Positions 36,914-45,262 of a stretch of 64,000 nt of DNA are shown here, one piece after another. Origin of the DNA: Achromobacter sp. Root83. GTDB taxonomy: Bacteria > Pseudomonadota > Gammaproteobacteria > Burkholderiales > Burkholderiaceae_B. The notes beneath the pieces were generated by a model. The model was not told the DNA's origin. It did not search any database and saw only the letters and a list, made by a program, of their open reading frames with translations. The position numbers and the translations under genes were made by a program. Each line of letters opens with the position of its first letter. The stretch's first letter is position 1. Where the stretch lies: positions 681,030 to 745,029 of the forward strand of contig NZ_LMIU01000022.1 in assembly GCF_001428845.1 (NCBI RefSeq). The letters run 5' to 3'.

Positions 36914-38779
36914 CTAGTGCTTTCTTTCGAGCCGGGCGGCGACACAGGCTTGGGTTGCATCGGTTCCGGATCTTTTTGGCCGATAGAGTTCCTGGCGGCG
37001 AGGAGCGGCATAGTCGCCCGCGCCTGCCGCGGTTTGCCAAGCGGCGGCCAACTCGTAGTCCCGGCCCAGGCTGCCGCCCCAATCGTCCAGCAGCGTGACG
37101 GGAATCGCACGCGGCCCGTCGGGCTCCGTCAACAGCCAGGCACTCGCGATCTGTTCGCAAGAAACCCGGCGCAGTCCCCCGCGCGCGACGGCGAGGCTGC
37201 CCGGGTAGCCGCCTGCTATCCAGGGGTATCCCAGGCTTTTGGCGCGCAGTATGTATAGGATGCCGGGCGATTGGCCCGTCAGGTCGATTATCGGTGTGTC
37301 GGGCTCAAAACCGGCCTGGGCAGCGAGATTTTTTGCATCCCTGATGTATGCGCCATACCCCTCCGAGACCACGACCGATGCGCCCGTCGAACCTATCTCG
37401 ACAGAACTGGTATTGAGGCGCAGCGCTTGCGTTTGCCGATACGGCCTTTCGGTGCCATTTTGGAGCAAGAGGGCAACAATGACCTGAGTGGCCAAGGCGA
37501 GCGGAATCAAGCCCGCCCATCTTGTTCCGCCCTGGGTCACGCACCGGGCGGCAATAACGCCGGCAAGCACCCAGAATATGCTGGCGGAGCTGGCGGCCTG
37601 CCAATAGTTGGCATTGGTTCCGAATGCATAAGCATAGGGAAACGCGATCAACGCAATCAACAACCCCAGAAAACGCAAAGGGATTCTCTTTGGTTTCCCC
37701 ATCAACAGCAGCAGCATCGTCAGCAGAATCGCCGCAAACGCGGGCGCCCACATCATGAGGCCTTGAAACCTTCCCAATCCGAAATTGTTTTGCAGAGAGC
37801 CAAAAGCCAAGGCGCAGACAATGACGAACAACGCCGCCGAGAACAGACAGCCGCCAATCTTCAATGAAATCCGTGGGGATGCCGAGAAGGCAGCGGCGAC
37901 CGCCGCGAAAGCCGTCAACGCCGCGAGGAATCTGGTGTCTGTCTCGTTGAATTCGAAGATATCCAGCCGCAGCAGTTCCTGCAGCGAATATCCCGCTCCC
38001 GACATGGAGGAGAATTCAGCAGCGACCTGAAGCCGGTTGATGAAGGCGGCTGGCGACCCATCGATGATCAACGCGCTCAGCAGCAATAGAAGCGTTGCCG
38101 TGCCGGCCGAGATTGCGATGAGACGAATCTTGAACTTTCCCAACAACAATACGTACAGAACAAAACAGGGCAGCAGCAAAATGGCCGTGGTGGGTTTCGC
38201 CATGAACGCAAGCCAACCGCCAACCCCTATCAGTGCCCATCCCAGCATGCTGGGGCGGGTTACCCGACCCTCGGATAACGAAAAGCCGATAGCCGTGATC
38301 AACAGGGCCTGTAACGCCAAGGAGTTGTAGCTGGGCGTTGCCAGCCAGACGCTCAGATATACGAACGAAGCAGTGGCAAAGCTGGCGGAAATTATCAGGA
38401 CGGGCCAACTGAATCCCTGATCCTTGGGTTCGGTATTCCTGATGACGGAATAGAATAGCCAGGCCGCGAGACCAAAGGTGATTACTACGTTGATCTGCCG
38501 CAGCAAGACCAGGTTTTCATTCACCAACAAATAAAGCGGATAATAGATGAATCCAAACTGCGTCGTGGACCAGTCGTACAGGAACGGATTGGATATCCAA
38601 ACGGCGTAATACCCTTCGTCGGTGAAGTCGAAAGCGTAATTGCTGTACCGGAAGATCCAGCCCAATATCAAAGCCGTGGATATCACGCTGAGAACGAGCA
38701 GGCAGAACTCAGGCGCTTTCAAGCGCCCGGTGTCAGCCCCGGTCTTTTCTTCGATAACGGCCTGCATGGCGGAATTCAT
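36914..38779 (-). CDS. GT-C type membrane glycosyltransferase (second copy)
   Basis: The 621-residue protein has the same layout as the protein at 30464-32305: a first helix at about 27-45, then FTDEGYYAVW with D54-E55 in the periplasmic loop, about eleven more helices, and a soluble C-terminal domain. It also has YLSVWLATPSYNSLALQAL, matching LTPSYYTLTALS of the other copy. A GtrS/ArnT-like role, moving a lipid-linked sugar to LPS, is likely. The stop of rmlB lies 12 bases upstream. Two such proteins with one gtrA-gtrB pair suggests two acceptors or two sugars. Confidence 0.74.
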   Translation of the reverse strand: MNSAMQAVIEEKTGADTGRLKAPEFCLLVLSVISTALILGWIFRYSNYAFDFTDEGYYAVWISNPFLYDWSTTQFGFIYYPLYLLVNENLVLLRQINVVITFGLAAWLFYSVIRNTEPKDQGFSWPVLIISASFATASFVYLSVWLATPSYNSLALQALLITAIGFSLSEGRVTRPSMLGWALIGVGGWLAFMAKPTTAILLLPCFVLYVLLLGKFKIRLIAISAGTATLLLLLSALIIDGSPAAFINRLQVAAEFSSMSGAGYSLQELLRLDIFEFNETDTRFLAALTAFAAVAAAFSASPRISLKIGGCLFSAALFVIVCALAFGSLQNNFGLGRFQGLMMWAPAFAAILLTMLLLLMGKPKRIPLRFLGLLIALIAFPYAYAFGTNANYWQAASSASIFWVLAGVIAARCVTQGGTRWAGLIPLALATQVIVALLLQNGTERPYRQTQALRLNTSSVEIGSTGASVVVSEGYGAYIRDAKNLAAQAGFEPDTPIIDLTGQSPGILYILRAKSLGYPWIAGGYPGSLAVARGGLRRVSCEQIASAWLLTEPDGPRAIPVTLLDDWGGSLGRDYELAAAWQTAAGAGDYAAPRRQELYRPKRSGTDATQACVAARLERKH

Positions 38780-38791
38780 CGCTTCTGTCGG

Positions 38792-39856
38792 TTACGCAGC
38801 GTAGTGCTGGTCGATCCAGCTCCGGTGATAGGCACCATTGACGATGTCCTCCACCCAGGGGCTATTGGCCAGATACCACTGCACCGTCTTGCGCAGCCCC
38901 GTTTCAAACGTCTCCGCGGGCCGCCAGCCCAAATCCCGCTCGATCTTGGACGCGTTGATCGCGTAGCGGCGGTCGTGGCCCGGCCTATCCTTCACGAAGG
39001 CGATTTGCTCCTGGTATGAGACGCCGTCGGCCCGCGGCTGCAAAGCATCCAGCAATTCGCAGATTTCCGTGACTACCGTTAAATTCGGCCGCTCGTTCCA
39101 GCCGCCGATGTTGTAGGTCTGGCCGACGGTTCCTGCCTCCAGGATCCGACGCAAGCCGCTGCAGTGATCCGCCACGTACAACCAATCGCGCACCTGCTGA
39201 CCGTCTCCATAGACCGGCAGCGGCTTTCCGGACGACGCGTTGGCGATCACCAGCGGAATCAGCTTCTCCGGAAACTGCAGGGGGCCATAGTTGTTCGAGC
39301 AGTTGGAAGTCAACACTGGCATGCCGTACGTATGGTGATACGCCCGCACGAGATGGTCGCTGGCCGCCTTGCTTGCCGAATAGGGGCTGTTGGGCTCATA
39401 GCGGCGCGTCTCCGTGAACGCGTCCTCGTCAGCCGACAGCGAGCCGTACACCTCATCCGTCGACACATGCAGGAATCGGAATGCGGCCCGGGCAGCCGAG
39501 TCCATCTCGTTCCAATAGGCGCGTACCGACTCCAGCAAGTTGAAGGTGCCGACGATATTGGTCTGGATGAACGCCCCCGGACCTTGAATGGAACGGTCCA
39601 CGTGGGATTCGGCGGCCAGGTTGATCACCGCCCGCGGCCGATGCCGCTTCAGCAGATCCGCGACCAGGCCGGCGTCGCAAATGTCGCCAACGACAAGTTC
39701 ATGCCGCTTGTCCTGTTGCAGCGCCTGGAGGCTCTGCGGATTGCCGGCATACGTGAGCTTGTCCAGATTGATGATTGGTTCGTCGCTTTGGGACAGCCAG
39801 TCCAGCACGAAATTGGCCCCGATGAAACCGGCGCCTCCGGTAACGAGGATGGTCAT
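38792..39856 (-). CDS. rmlB: dTDP-glucose 4,6-dehydratase
   Basis: RmlB converts dTDP-glucose to dTDP-4-keto-6-deoxyglucose. The 354-residue protein has [31 protein letters not shown] (YxxxK) and [15 protein letters not shown], all canonical. ATG 39856 gives the family start [11 protein letters not shown]; the frame is open upstream but not family-like. It is the first gene of the eleven-gene minus-strand island whose last gene is rmlA; the usual rmlBDAC order is not kept. Confidence 0.95.
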   Translation of the reverse strand: MTILVTGGAGFIGANFVLDWLSQSDEPIINLDKLTYAGNPQSLQALQQDKRHELVVGDICDAGLVADLLKRHRPRAVINLAAESHVDRSIQGPGAFIQTNIVGTFNLLESVRAYWNEMDSAARAAFRFLHVSTDEVYGSLSADEDAFTETRRYEPNSPYSASKAASDHLVRAYHHTYGMPVLTSNCSNNYGPLQFPEKLIPLVIANASSGKPLPVYGDGQQVRDWLYVADHCSGLRRILEAGTVGQTYNIGGWNERPNLTVVTEICELLDALQPRADGVSYQEQIAFVKDRPGHDRRYAINASKIERDLGWRPAETFETGLRKTVQWYLANSPWVEDIVNGAYHRSWIDQHYAA

Positions 39857-40025
39857 AAGAGTTACGCTTGAAAGAACGGCCGATAGTGGGCAACGGATAG
39901 GAGGCGATTCTACCCTTCCCGTCGTCTCGCCGTAGGGCTGGTTGCCCATCCGAGATGACCAAGATGGTGTTTTGCGCGGATTGAGTTCACAATAATTTGA
40001 CAACCAGTCACACGAGGAGACAGCC
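39857..40025. promoter_or_regulatory. Divergent intergenic region between rmlB and the CoxG-like gene
   Basis: The 169-base gap must hold the promoter of the rmlB-led island on one strand and of the CoxG-like gene on the other. AGGAGA lies five bases before ATG 40026. A TTGACA at 39997-40002 is too close to the start to act as a -35 for that gene. No other clear promoter element was found. Confidence 0.4.
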
Positions 40026-40595
40026 ATGCGCATTGCCGATGCCCAATGGATTCCTTCGACGCAGCACCAGACATGGAACGCGTTGACCGACCCGGGAGTG
40101 CTGCAGAAATGCATTCCGGGCTGCGTGGAAGTGGCGATGCGCAGCCCGACTGAGTATGCCGTCACCCTGCGGGCCAAGATCGCTGGAATAGATACTGACT
40201 ACGAGGGCGAGATCCTGCTTTCGGATGTCAACGCCCCCGACAGCTGCACTCTGGTGTTCGAAGGCAAGGGGCGCGCCGCCTGCCTGGCGATCGGCACTGC
40301 CCAGATCAATCTCTCCACCAAGGACGACGGCACGCGCGTGGCCTACACCGTGGCCGGGATGGCGGGCGGAAAGCTGGCCGAGTGCGGCGAGAGCGTGCTC
40401 CTGAAGGCCGGCGACAAGATCATCGACAAGTTCTTTACCGCCTTCATCGACCACATGGCGGCGCAGCCCCGCATCGCGCCTCCCCCCCCTCCTCCGGAAC
40501 CCGAACCCCGCGGCCTTTCCAATTCGCGCTGGTCCTGGATGCTGGTGGTGTTGGTGATCGCGGTTTTCTGGGGATATCACGCGTTTTACAAGTGA
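40026..40595 (+). CDS. CoxG-like SRPBCC protein with C-terminal membrane anchor
   Basis: The 189-residue protein has an N-terminal SRPBCC/CoxG domain ([20 protein letters not shown], then [20 protein letters not shown]), a proline-rich linker at about 152-162, and one C-terminal helix ([17 protein letters not shown]). CoxG proteins accompany molybdenum hydroxylases such as CO dehydrogenase and help place them at the membrane. No coxMSL-type gene is nearby, so its partner is elsewhere or its role differs. Confidence 0.82.
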   Translation: MRIADAQWIPSTQHQTWNALTDPGVLQKCIPGCVEVAMRSPTEYAVTLRAKIAGIDTDYEGEILLSDVNAPDSCTLVFEGKGRAACLAIGTAQINLSTKDDGTRVAYTVAGMAGGKLAECGESVLLKAGDKIIDKFFTAFIDHMAAQPRIAPPPPPPEPEPRGLSNSRWSWMLVVLVIAVFWGYHAFYK

Positions 40596-40628
40596 TAACC
40601 CTAGGGTGCCGGTGATATCCTTGGCGGC

Positions 40629-42047
40629 ATGACTCCGCCGCCGCCACCGCCCCAGCCAGCCGCCGATCCCACCCGCTCCCGCCGGGATCTGTTGATGGCC
40701 ATGGCCGGGGTATCGGCAACCGTGGTGCTCGCCGCGCTGGACTCCACCATCATCAGCACCACCCTGCCGCGCGTGGCCGAGGCGCTCGACGGCATGGCGC
40801 TCTATGCGTGGGTGGGAACTGGCTATCTTCTGGCCACCGCGGCTTCCATCCTGATCTTCGGCCGTTTGGGCGACATGTTCGGCCGCAAGCCCCTGATGCT
40901 GGTGTCCGTCCTGATCATCGCGCTGGGCTCCATCGCCTGTGGACTGGCGCAGTCCATGACCCAGTTGATCGTGTTCCGTACCTTGCAAGGGGTGGGCGGC
41001 GGCATGATGATCGCTACGGCGTTCGCCGCGCCCGCCGACCTTTTCCCCGACGCCAAGCAGCGGGTGAGATGGATGGCGCTCGTGTCGGCGGCATTCGCCA
41101 TGGCCAGCGGTATCGGCCCGGTCCTGGGCGGCGCCGCCACGCAGGCGCTGGGCTGGCGGGCGGCGTTCTTCATTTCCCCCATCGCCGCCGCCGGCGCGTT
41201 TTTCCTGCTGGCGCGCTATTTCCCCCGCATCCGTCCCATCCATGACGGCAGCCGCAAGATCGACTGGGTGGGCGCCATCCTGCTCGTGCTGGCCGTGGGC
41301 GCGCCGCTGGCAGCCCTGGAGCTGGCCTTTGCACGGGGCGATCACGCGCATCCCGTGCTGGGCCTGACGCTGGCGGTGGTCGGCGTGGCGGCGATCGCCA
41401 TCCTGATTCCGACCGAACGGCGGGTCAAGTCGCCCATCTTTCCGTTGCGCGTGCTGTCCGGCGCGGAATCGCGCCTGTTGAACCTGGCCGCGATGATGGT
41501 GGGTGCGGTGATGTTCATCCTGATCTTCTACAGCCCGCTGCTGCTGCAGCAGGTACTGGGCTACACCCCCAGCGAGGCCGGCCTGTTGCTGACGCCGCTG
41601 GTCGCCGCGATCTCGGTGGGCAGCATCATCAACGGCCGGCTGTTTCCCAAGCAGACCGAACCCCAGCGGCTGATGGTGTTTGGCGGTGCGCTGCTTGCGG
41701 CCGGCTCGCTGATGGTGCTGCTGATTTCGCCTGGCACGTCGGCCTGGTGGATACTCGCCGCCTTCTTCGTCAACGGCTGCGCCCTGGGCTTCCTTCTGCC
41801 CAACCTGACGCTTTTCATGCAGATGCTGAGCGAACGCCGCGACGTGGGCGTGGCGTCGGCCCTGGTGCAGACCACGCGCGCGATCGGCAGCGCCCTAGGC
41901 ACCGCCGTTGTCGGCATCCTGATTTCCCACAGCACGGTACTAAGCGGAGTGCGTACCGGGCTGGTCCTGTGTATTGTCCTGTCCCTGGCCTGCGCGCTGT
42001 TGGCGCATCGGGTCAAGATGAAGAATCTGGTCACGAACCGGAAGTAA
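40629..42047 (+). CDS. MFS drug transporter, DHA2 (EmrB/QacA) family
   Basis: The 472-residue protein has about fourteen membrane helices. VLAALDSTIISTTLPRVAEA in helix 1 (with the DHA2-type Asp), LFGRLGDMFGRKPLML-like loop 2-3 (GRLGDMFGRKPLML) and a TLQGVGGGMM helix 4 mark the DHA2 family of proton-driven exporters. A Pro-rich N-terminus precedes helix 1. It lies 33 bases after the CoxG-like gene and 21 before the DMT transporter. The substrate is unknown. Confidence 0.88.
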   Translation: MTPPPPPPQPAADPTRSRRDLLMAMAGVSATVVLAALDSTIISTTLPRVAEALDGMALYAWVGTGYLLATAASILIFGRLGDMFGRKPLMLVSVLIIALGSIACGLAQSMTQLIVFRTLQGVGGGMMIATAFAAPADLFPDAKQRVRWMALVSAAFAMASGIGPVLGGAATQALGWRAAFFISPIAAAGAFFLLARYFPRIRPIHDGSRKIDWVGAILLVLAVGAPLAALELAFARGDHAHPVLGLTLAVVGVAAIAILIPTERRVKSPIFPLRVLSGAESRLLNLAAMMVGAVMFILIFYSPLLLQQVLGYTPSEAGLLLTPLVAAISVGSIINGRLFPKQTEPQRLMVFGGALLAAGSLMVLLISPGTSAWWILAAFFVNGCALGFLLPNLTLFMQMLSERRDVGVASALVQTTRAIGSALGTAVVGILISHSTVLSGVRTGLVLCIVLSLACALLAHRVKMKNLVTNRK

Positions 42048-42068
42048 GACACATACCCGAGACAAGTC

Positions 42069-42938
42069 ATGCGTCAACGCAATTTGCTGGACCTGCTGCT
42101 CCTGGCCGCCGTCTGGGGCGGCTCCTTCCTTTTCATGCGCGTAGCGGTCAAGGATTTCGGCCCGATCGCGCTGATCGAACTGCGCGTGGGCCTGGCCGCC
42201 CTGTTCCTGTTGCCCGCTGCGATGTGGCGGGGAAAACTGCCGGTGATCGCCCGCCACTGGAAAGCGCTGCTGGTGGTGGGCACGCTGAATGCCGCCGTGC
42301 CCTTCCTGCTGTACGCGTATGCCGCCCAGTCGCTGGGCGCCGGCTTCCTGTCGGTGGCCAATGCGGTAACCCCCGTATGGGGGGCGGTGATCGGCTGGTT
42401 GTGGTTGAAGGACAAACTGCCCTGGATGCGGTCGCTGGGCCTGCTGATTGGCCTGGTGGGCATCGTTGTGCTGGTATGGGACAAACTGGACTTCCAGGCG
42501 GGGGGCACTGGACCGGCTGTGCTGGCCGCGATATCCGCCCCCGTCTTCTATGGCATCGCAGCCAACTGGACCAAGCGTTTCCTGACCGGCGTGGATGCGT
42601 TGGCCAGCGCCACCGGCAGCATGATCGCGGCGTCGCTCGTGCTGTTGCCCCTGGCGATTCCAGCCTGGCCCGAGGCGCCTGCCTCGGCCGCGGCGTGGAC
42701 CTGCACCATCCTGCTTGCCGTGGTCTGCACCGGCGCCGCCTACATCATCTTCTTCCGCCTGATCGCCAATGTCGGGCCTACGGCTGCCGTCAGTGTCACA
42801 TTCCTCGTGCCGATATTCGGGGTTGTGTGGGGCGCATGGCTGCTGGACGAGACCGTCACGGCGTCCATCGCGGTCGGTGCCGCCATCATCCTGGTCGGGA
42901 CGGCGTTGGCCTTGGGCCTGTTGAAACCACGCGCCTGA
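42069..42938 (+). CDS. EamA/DMT-family transporter
   Basis: The 289-residue protein has ten membrane helices arranged as two EamA repeats, with AAVWGGSFLFMRVAV at the start and LVPIFGVVWGAWLLDETV in the second repeat. These are exporters of amino acids, metabolites or drugs; the substrate cannot be predicted. It follows the MFS gene by 21 bases and converges on clsB 12 bases away. Confidence 0.88.
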   Translation: MRQRNLLDLLLLAAVWGGSFLFMRVAVKDFGPIALIELRVGLAALFLLPAAMWRGKLPVIARHWKALLVVGTLNAAVPFLLYAYAAQSLGAGFLSVANAVTPVWGAVIGWLWLKDKLPWMRSLGLLIGLVGIVVLVWDKLDFQAGGTGPAVLAAISAPVFYGIAANWTKRFLTGVDALASATGSMIAASLVLLPLAIPAWPEAPASAAAWTCTILLAVVCTGAAYIIFFRLIANVGPTAAVSVTFLVPIFGVVWGAWLLDETVTASIAVGAAIILVGTALALGLLKPRA

Positions 42939-42950
42939 AGCCCGCCCCGT

Positions 42951-44162
42951 TCAGTATTTGTCCGACGTACCGGTAAGCGCCACCCCGATCCGCAGCAGCG
43001 TATAAGACACCGCGTCCACCCAGCGCCGCAGCCAGCCCCGGCGCTGATAGTCCAGCGGCCGGATGAAGCGGCCGCCTTCGCGGATGGCCGTCTCCAGGCG
43101 TTCCTGCAGGTCCCACGCAAAGGGCTGGTTATCCACCACGACGTTGGCCTCGCGCGCCAGCAGCAGGCTGAACGGATCCAGATTGGACGATCCGACCGTC
43201 GCCACGTTGTCGATGACGGCGACCTTGGCATGCAGGTAGCTGGGCATGTACTCGTAGATCTCGATGCCGTCGCGCAGCAACTGGTCATACAGCGAGCGCG
43301 TAGCGTGGTACTGCATGCGGTATTCGATCTTGCCCTGCAGCAGCAGGCGCACGCGCACGCCACGCGCCGCGGCCTTGGCCAGCGCGCGGCGAAACTGGCG
43401 CCCAGGAAAGAAGTACGCGTTGGCGATCAGAATGTCGCGCCGCGCCTGCGAGATGCCGTAGAGATACGCGCGCTCGAACGTCTGGCGAAAGCGCAGGTTG
43501 TCGCGCAGCACCAGCGCGGCGCGCAGCTCGCCGCAAGGCGCCACCGGCGCATGGCGCGGCTTGAGCAGCCTGATGCGGTTCCAGTCGCGGGGATGCCGTC
43601 GCAGGCGCGCCCAGTTCAGGCGGACCCACAACAGCTCCTGGGCATAGGCCGCCTGGGTGACCAATGGCCCTTCCACCTGCACGGCGAAGTCAAACCGGGG
43701 CGCGGAGATGCCGTCGGTGGGATCCAGATCGTCGTAGTCATCGATGATGTTGATGCCGCCGATGAAGGCGACCCGGCCATCGACGACCGTGACCTTGCGG
43801 TGCAGGCGCCGCAAGCGGCTGCGCGACGGCACGAAGCGCGCGAACCAGCGCGGCTCGGGCCTGAAAACGCGGCATTGCGCGCCCGCGTTGGTCAGCGCCG
43901 TGCGAACCTGTTCCACATTCAATGCGCTGCCAAAGCCGTCCAGCACCACCCGCACCTTGACGCCGCGCCTGGCCGCCGCGGCCAGGCATTCCAACACCTG
44001 CGCGCCGGTCCGGTCCATCATGAAGATGTAGGTTTCCAGATGCACGCTGACCTGGGCGGCATCGATCGCCGCGCACAGCGCGGGAAAGAAGTCGGCGCCG
44101 TTCTGAAGCAAGCGGATATCGTTGCCCAGCGCCCACTCCAACCTATCCTGCTCGGCCTTCAC
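42951..44162 (-). CDS. clsB: Cardiolipin synthase B-type phospholipase D enzyme
   Basis: The 403-residue protein has two HxKxxxxD motifs: LHRKVTVVDGRVAFIGGIN and LHAKVAVIDNVATVGSSNLD. It lacks the N-terminal membrane helices of ClsA, as does ClsB, which makes cardiolipin from phosphatidylglycerol and phosphatidylethanolamine or glycerol. Start GTG 44162 forms a GTGA overlap with the upstream nuclease-like gene. The pair matches the E. coli ybhP-clsB (ybhO) arrangement. Confidence 0.9.
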   Translation of the reverse strand: MKAEQDRLEWALGNDIRLLQNGADFFPALCAAIDAAQVSVHLETYIFMMDRTGAQVLECLAAAARRGVKVRVVLDGFGSALNVEQVRTALTNAGAQCRVFRPEPRWFARFVPSRSRLRRLHRKVTVVDGRVAFIGGINIIDDYDDLDPTDGISAPRFDFAVQVEGPLVTQAAYAQELLWVRLNWARLRRHPRDWNRIRLLKPRHAPVAPCGELRAALVLRDNLRFRQTFERAYLYGISQARRDILIANAYFFPGRQFRRALAKAAARGVRVRLLLQGKIEYRMQYHATRSLYDQLLRDGIEIYEYMPSYLHAKVAVIDNVATVGSSNLDPFSLLLAREANVVVDNQPFAWDLQERLETAIREGGRFIRPLDYQRRGWLRRWVDAVSYTLLRIGVALTGTSDKY

Positions 44163-45025
44163 GGGAGTTCCAGCTCGGCCAGCAAAGGAGAGTGGTCGGA
44201 AAGTTTGGCCCATTCGCGGCCGCGCAGCACGCGCGCACTGCGCACGGCGAAGCCGCGCTGGTAGATGCGATCCAGGCGAAACCACGGAAAAACGGCGGGA
44301 AAGGTGCGTGGCGGCGGCAACAACAGGCGCGAACTGCCGTCCATGCCCAACTGATTGGTGCGCTCCATGACGGACACACCGCTGTTGGGCAGCCCCCGCA
44401 GCGCATTGCTCAGCCGCTTGACCGAGTCGCGCAGCCGCGGCAGGTCGCCGCCGTGGCTGCGCGGGGCATGCGAGAAGACTTCGTACAGGCCAAGCTGTTG
44501 CACGAACATAGGCGCCAAACGGTCGTTCCAGTCGTTGAAGTCACCGGCGATCAGAATGGGTTCGCCGTCCGGCACCATGCTCTTGATGCGCTCGGTCAAC
44601 GCCAGGATCTGGCGGCTTCGGCTGCCGGCGAACAATCCCAGATGGACCACGAAACAATGCACCGCGCGGTCGCCAAGCTCGACCCGCGCATGCAGCAGGC
44701 CCCGTTGCTCCAGGCGATGATCGGAGATATCCAGGTTTTCGTGGTCAAGAATGGGATAACGCGACAGCAGCGCGTTGCCGTGGTCCGTCGCATGGCGGAT
44801 CGCGTTGCGGCCATAGGCCACATCCAGCCGCAATGCCGCGGCCAGCGATTCATGCTGGGCATCGAGCAGCGATTTCTGCTCGTTGCGGCCCTGGACCTCC
44901 TGCAGGAAGACCAGGTCGGGGCGCAGGCCGTACAGGCCCAGGCGAAGTTCATTCAGGGAATCGCGCCGGCCCAGTGCCGAACGGCCCTTATGGATGTTGT
45001 AGCTGACGACTCGGATGAGCGACAT
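44159..45025 (-). CDS. ybhP: Endonuclease/exonuclease/phosphatase family protein YbhP-like
   Basis: The 288-residue protein has SYNIHKGRSALG, VFLQEVQG, IAGDFNDWNDRL and a C-terminal SDHSPLLAEL, the full set of EEP metal and catalytic motifs. Coupling to clsB by a four-base overlap suggests a lipid phosphodiesterase or phosphatase role more than a nuclease one. ATG 45025 was chosen; 16 more open codons lie upstream. Confidence 0.87.
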   Translation of the reverse strand: MSLIRVVSYNIHKGRSALGRRDSLNELRLGLYGLRPDLVFLQEVQGRNEQKSLLDAQHESLAAALRLDVAYGRNAIRHATDHGNALLSRYPILDHENLDISDHRLEQRGLLHARVELGDRAVHCFVVHLGLFAGSRSRQILALTERIKSMVPDGEPILIAGDFNDWNDRLAPMFVQQLGLYEVFSHAPRSHGGDLPRLRDSVKRLSNALRGLPNSGVSVMERTNQLGMDGSSRLLLPPPRTFPAVFPWFRLDRIYQRGFAVRSARVLRGREWAKLSDHSPLLAELELP

Positions 45026-45189
45026 GGAAGCAATGGCGCCTTTCAAATCTTGCGTACCGCCGGCCGAAACCAAAAAGTCTTCCGGCCAGCACCGCCCTAC
45101 CGGCGGCGTTAGCCAGATTACTCCATTTCAGCCGGTCATTCCCATATGGGCGGCGCCGCGAGCTACCGGTGCACCTGAAGCGCACCGCA

Positions 45190-45249
45190 GCGGATCCGGC
45201 TCTGCCGGTCCGCCAGCGGGCCCCTGGAGGGGGGAGCGCCGAAGGCGCT
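45190..45249. repeat. GC-rich intergenic double-hairpin element downstream of aspS
   Basis: Two stem-loops are adjacent. The first, at 45190-45213, pairs GCGGATCCGGC with GCCGGTCCGC around TCT (one bulged base). The second, at 45235-45249, pairs AGCGCC with GGCGCT around GAA. Between them lies a run GGGCCCCTGGAGGGGGG. Such GC-rich palindromes occur as dispersed intergenic elements in Bordetella-group genomes (from memory); this copy is 13 bases past the aspS stop and may end its transcript. Confidence 0.45.
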
Positions 45250-45262
45250 TCGGGGGTGGGTC

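Noticed and set aside
28177..39856. dTDP-L-rhamnose operon
   Set aside because: rmlA and rmlB are present but rmlC and rmlD are absent, and an aminotransferase fits better with an amino sugar.
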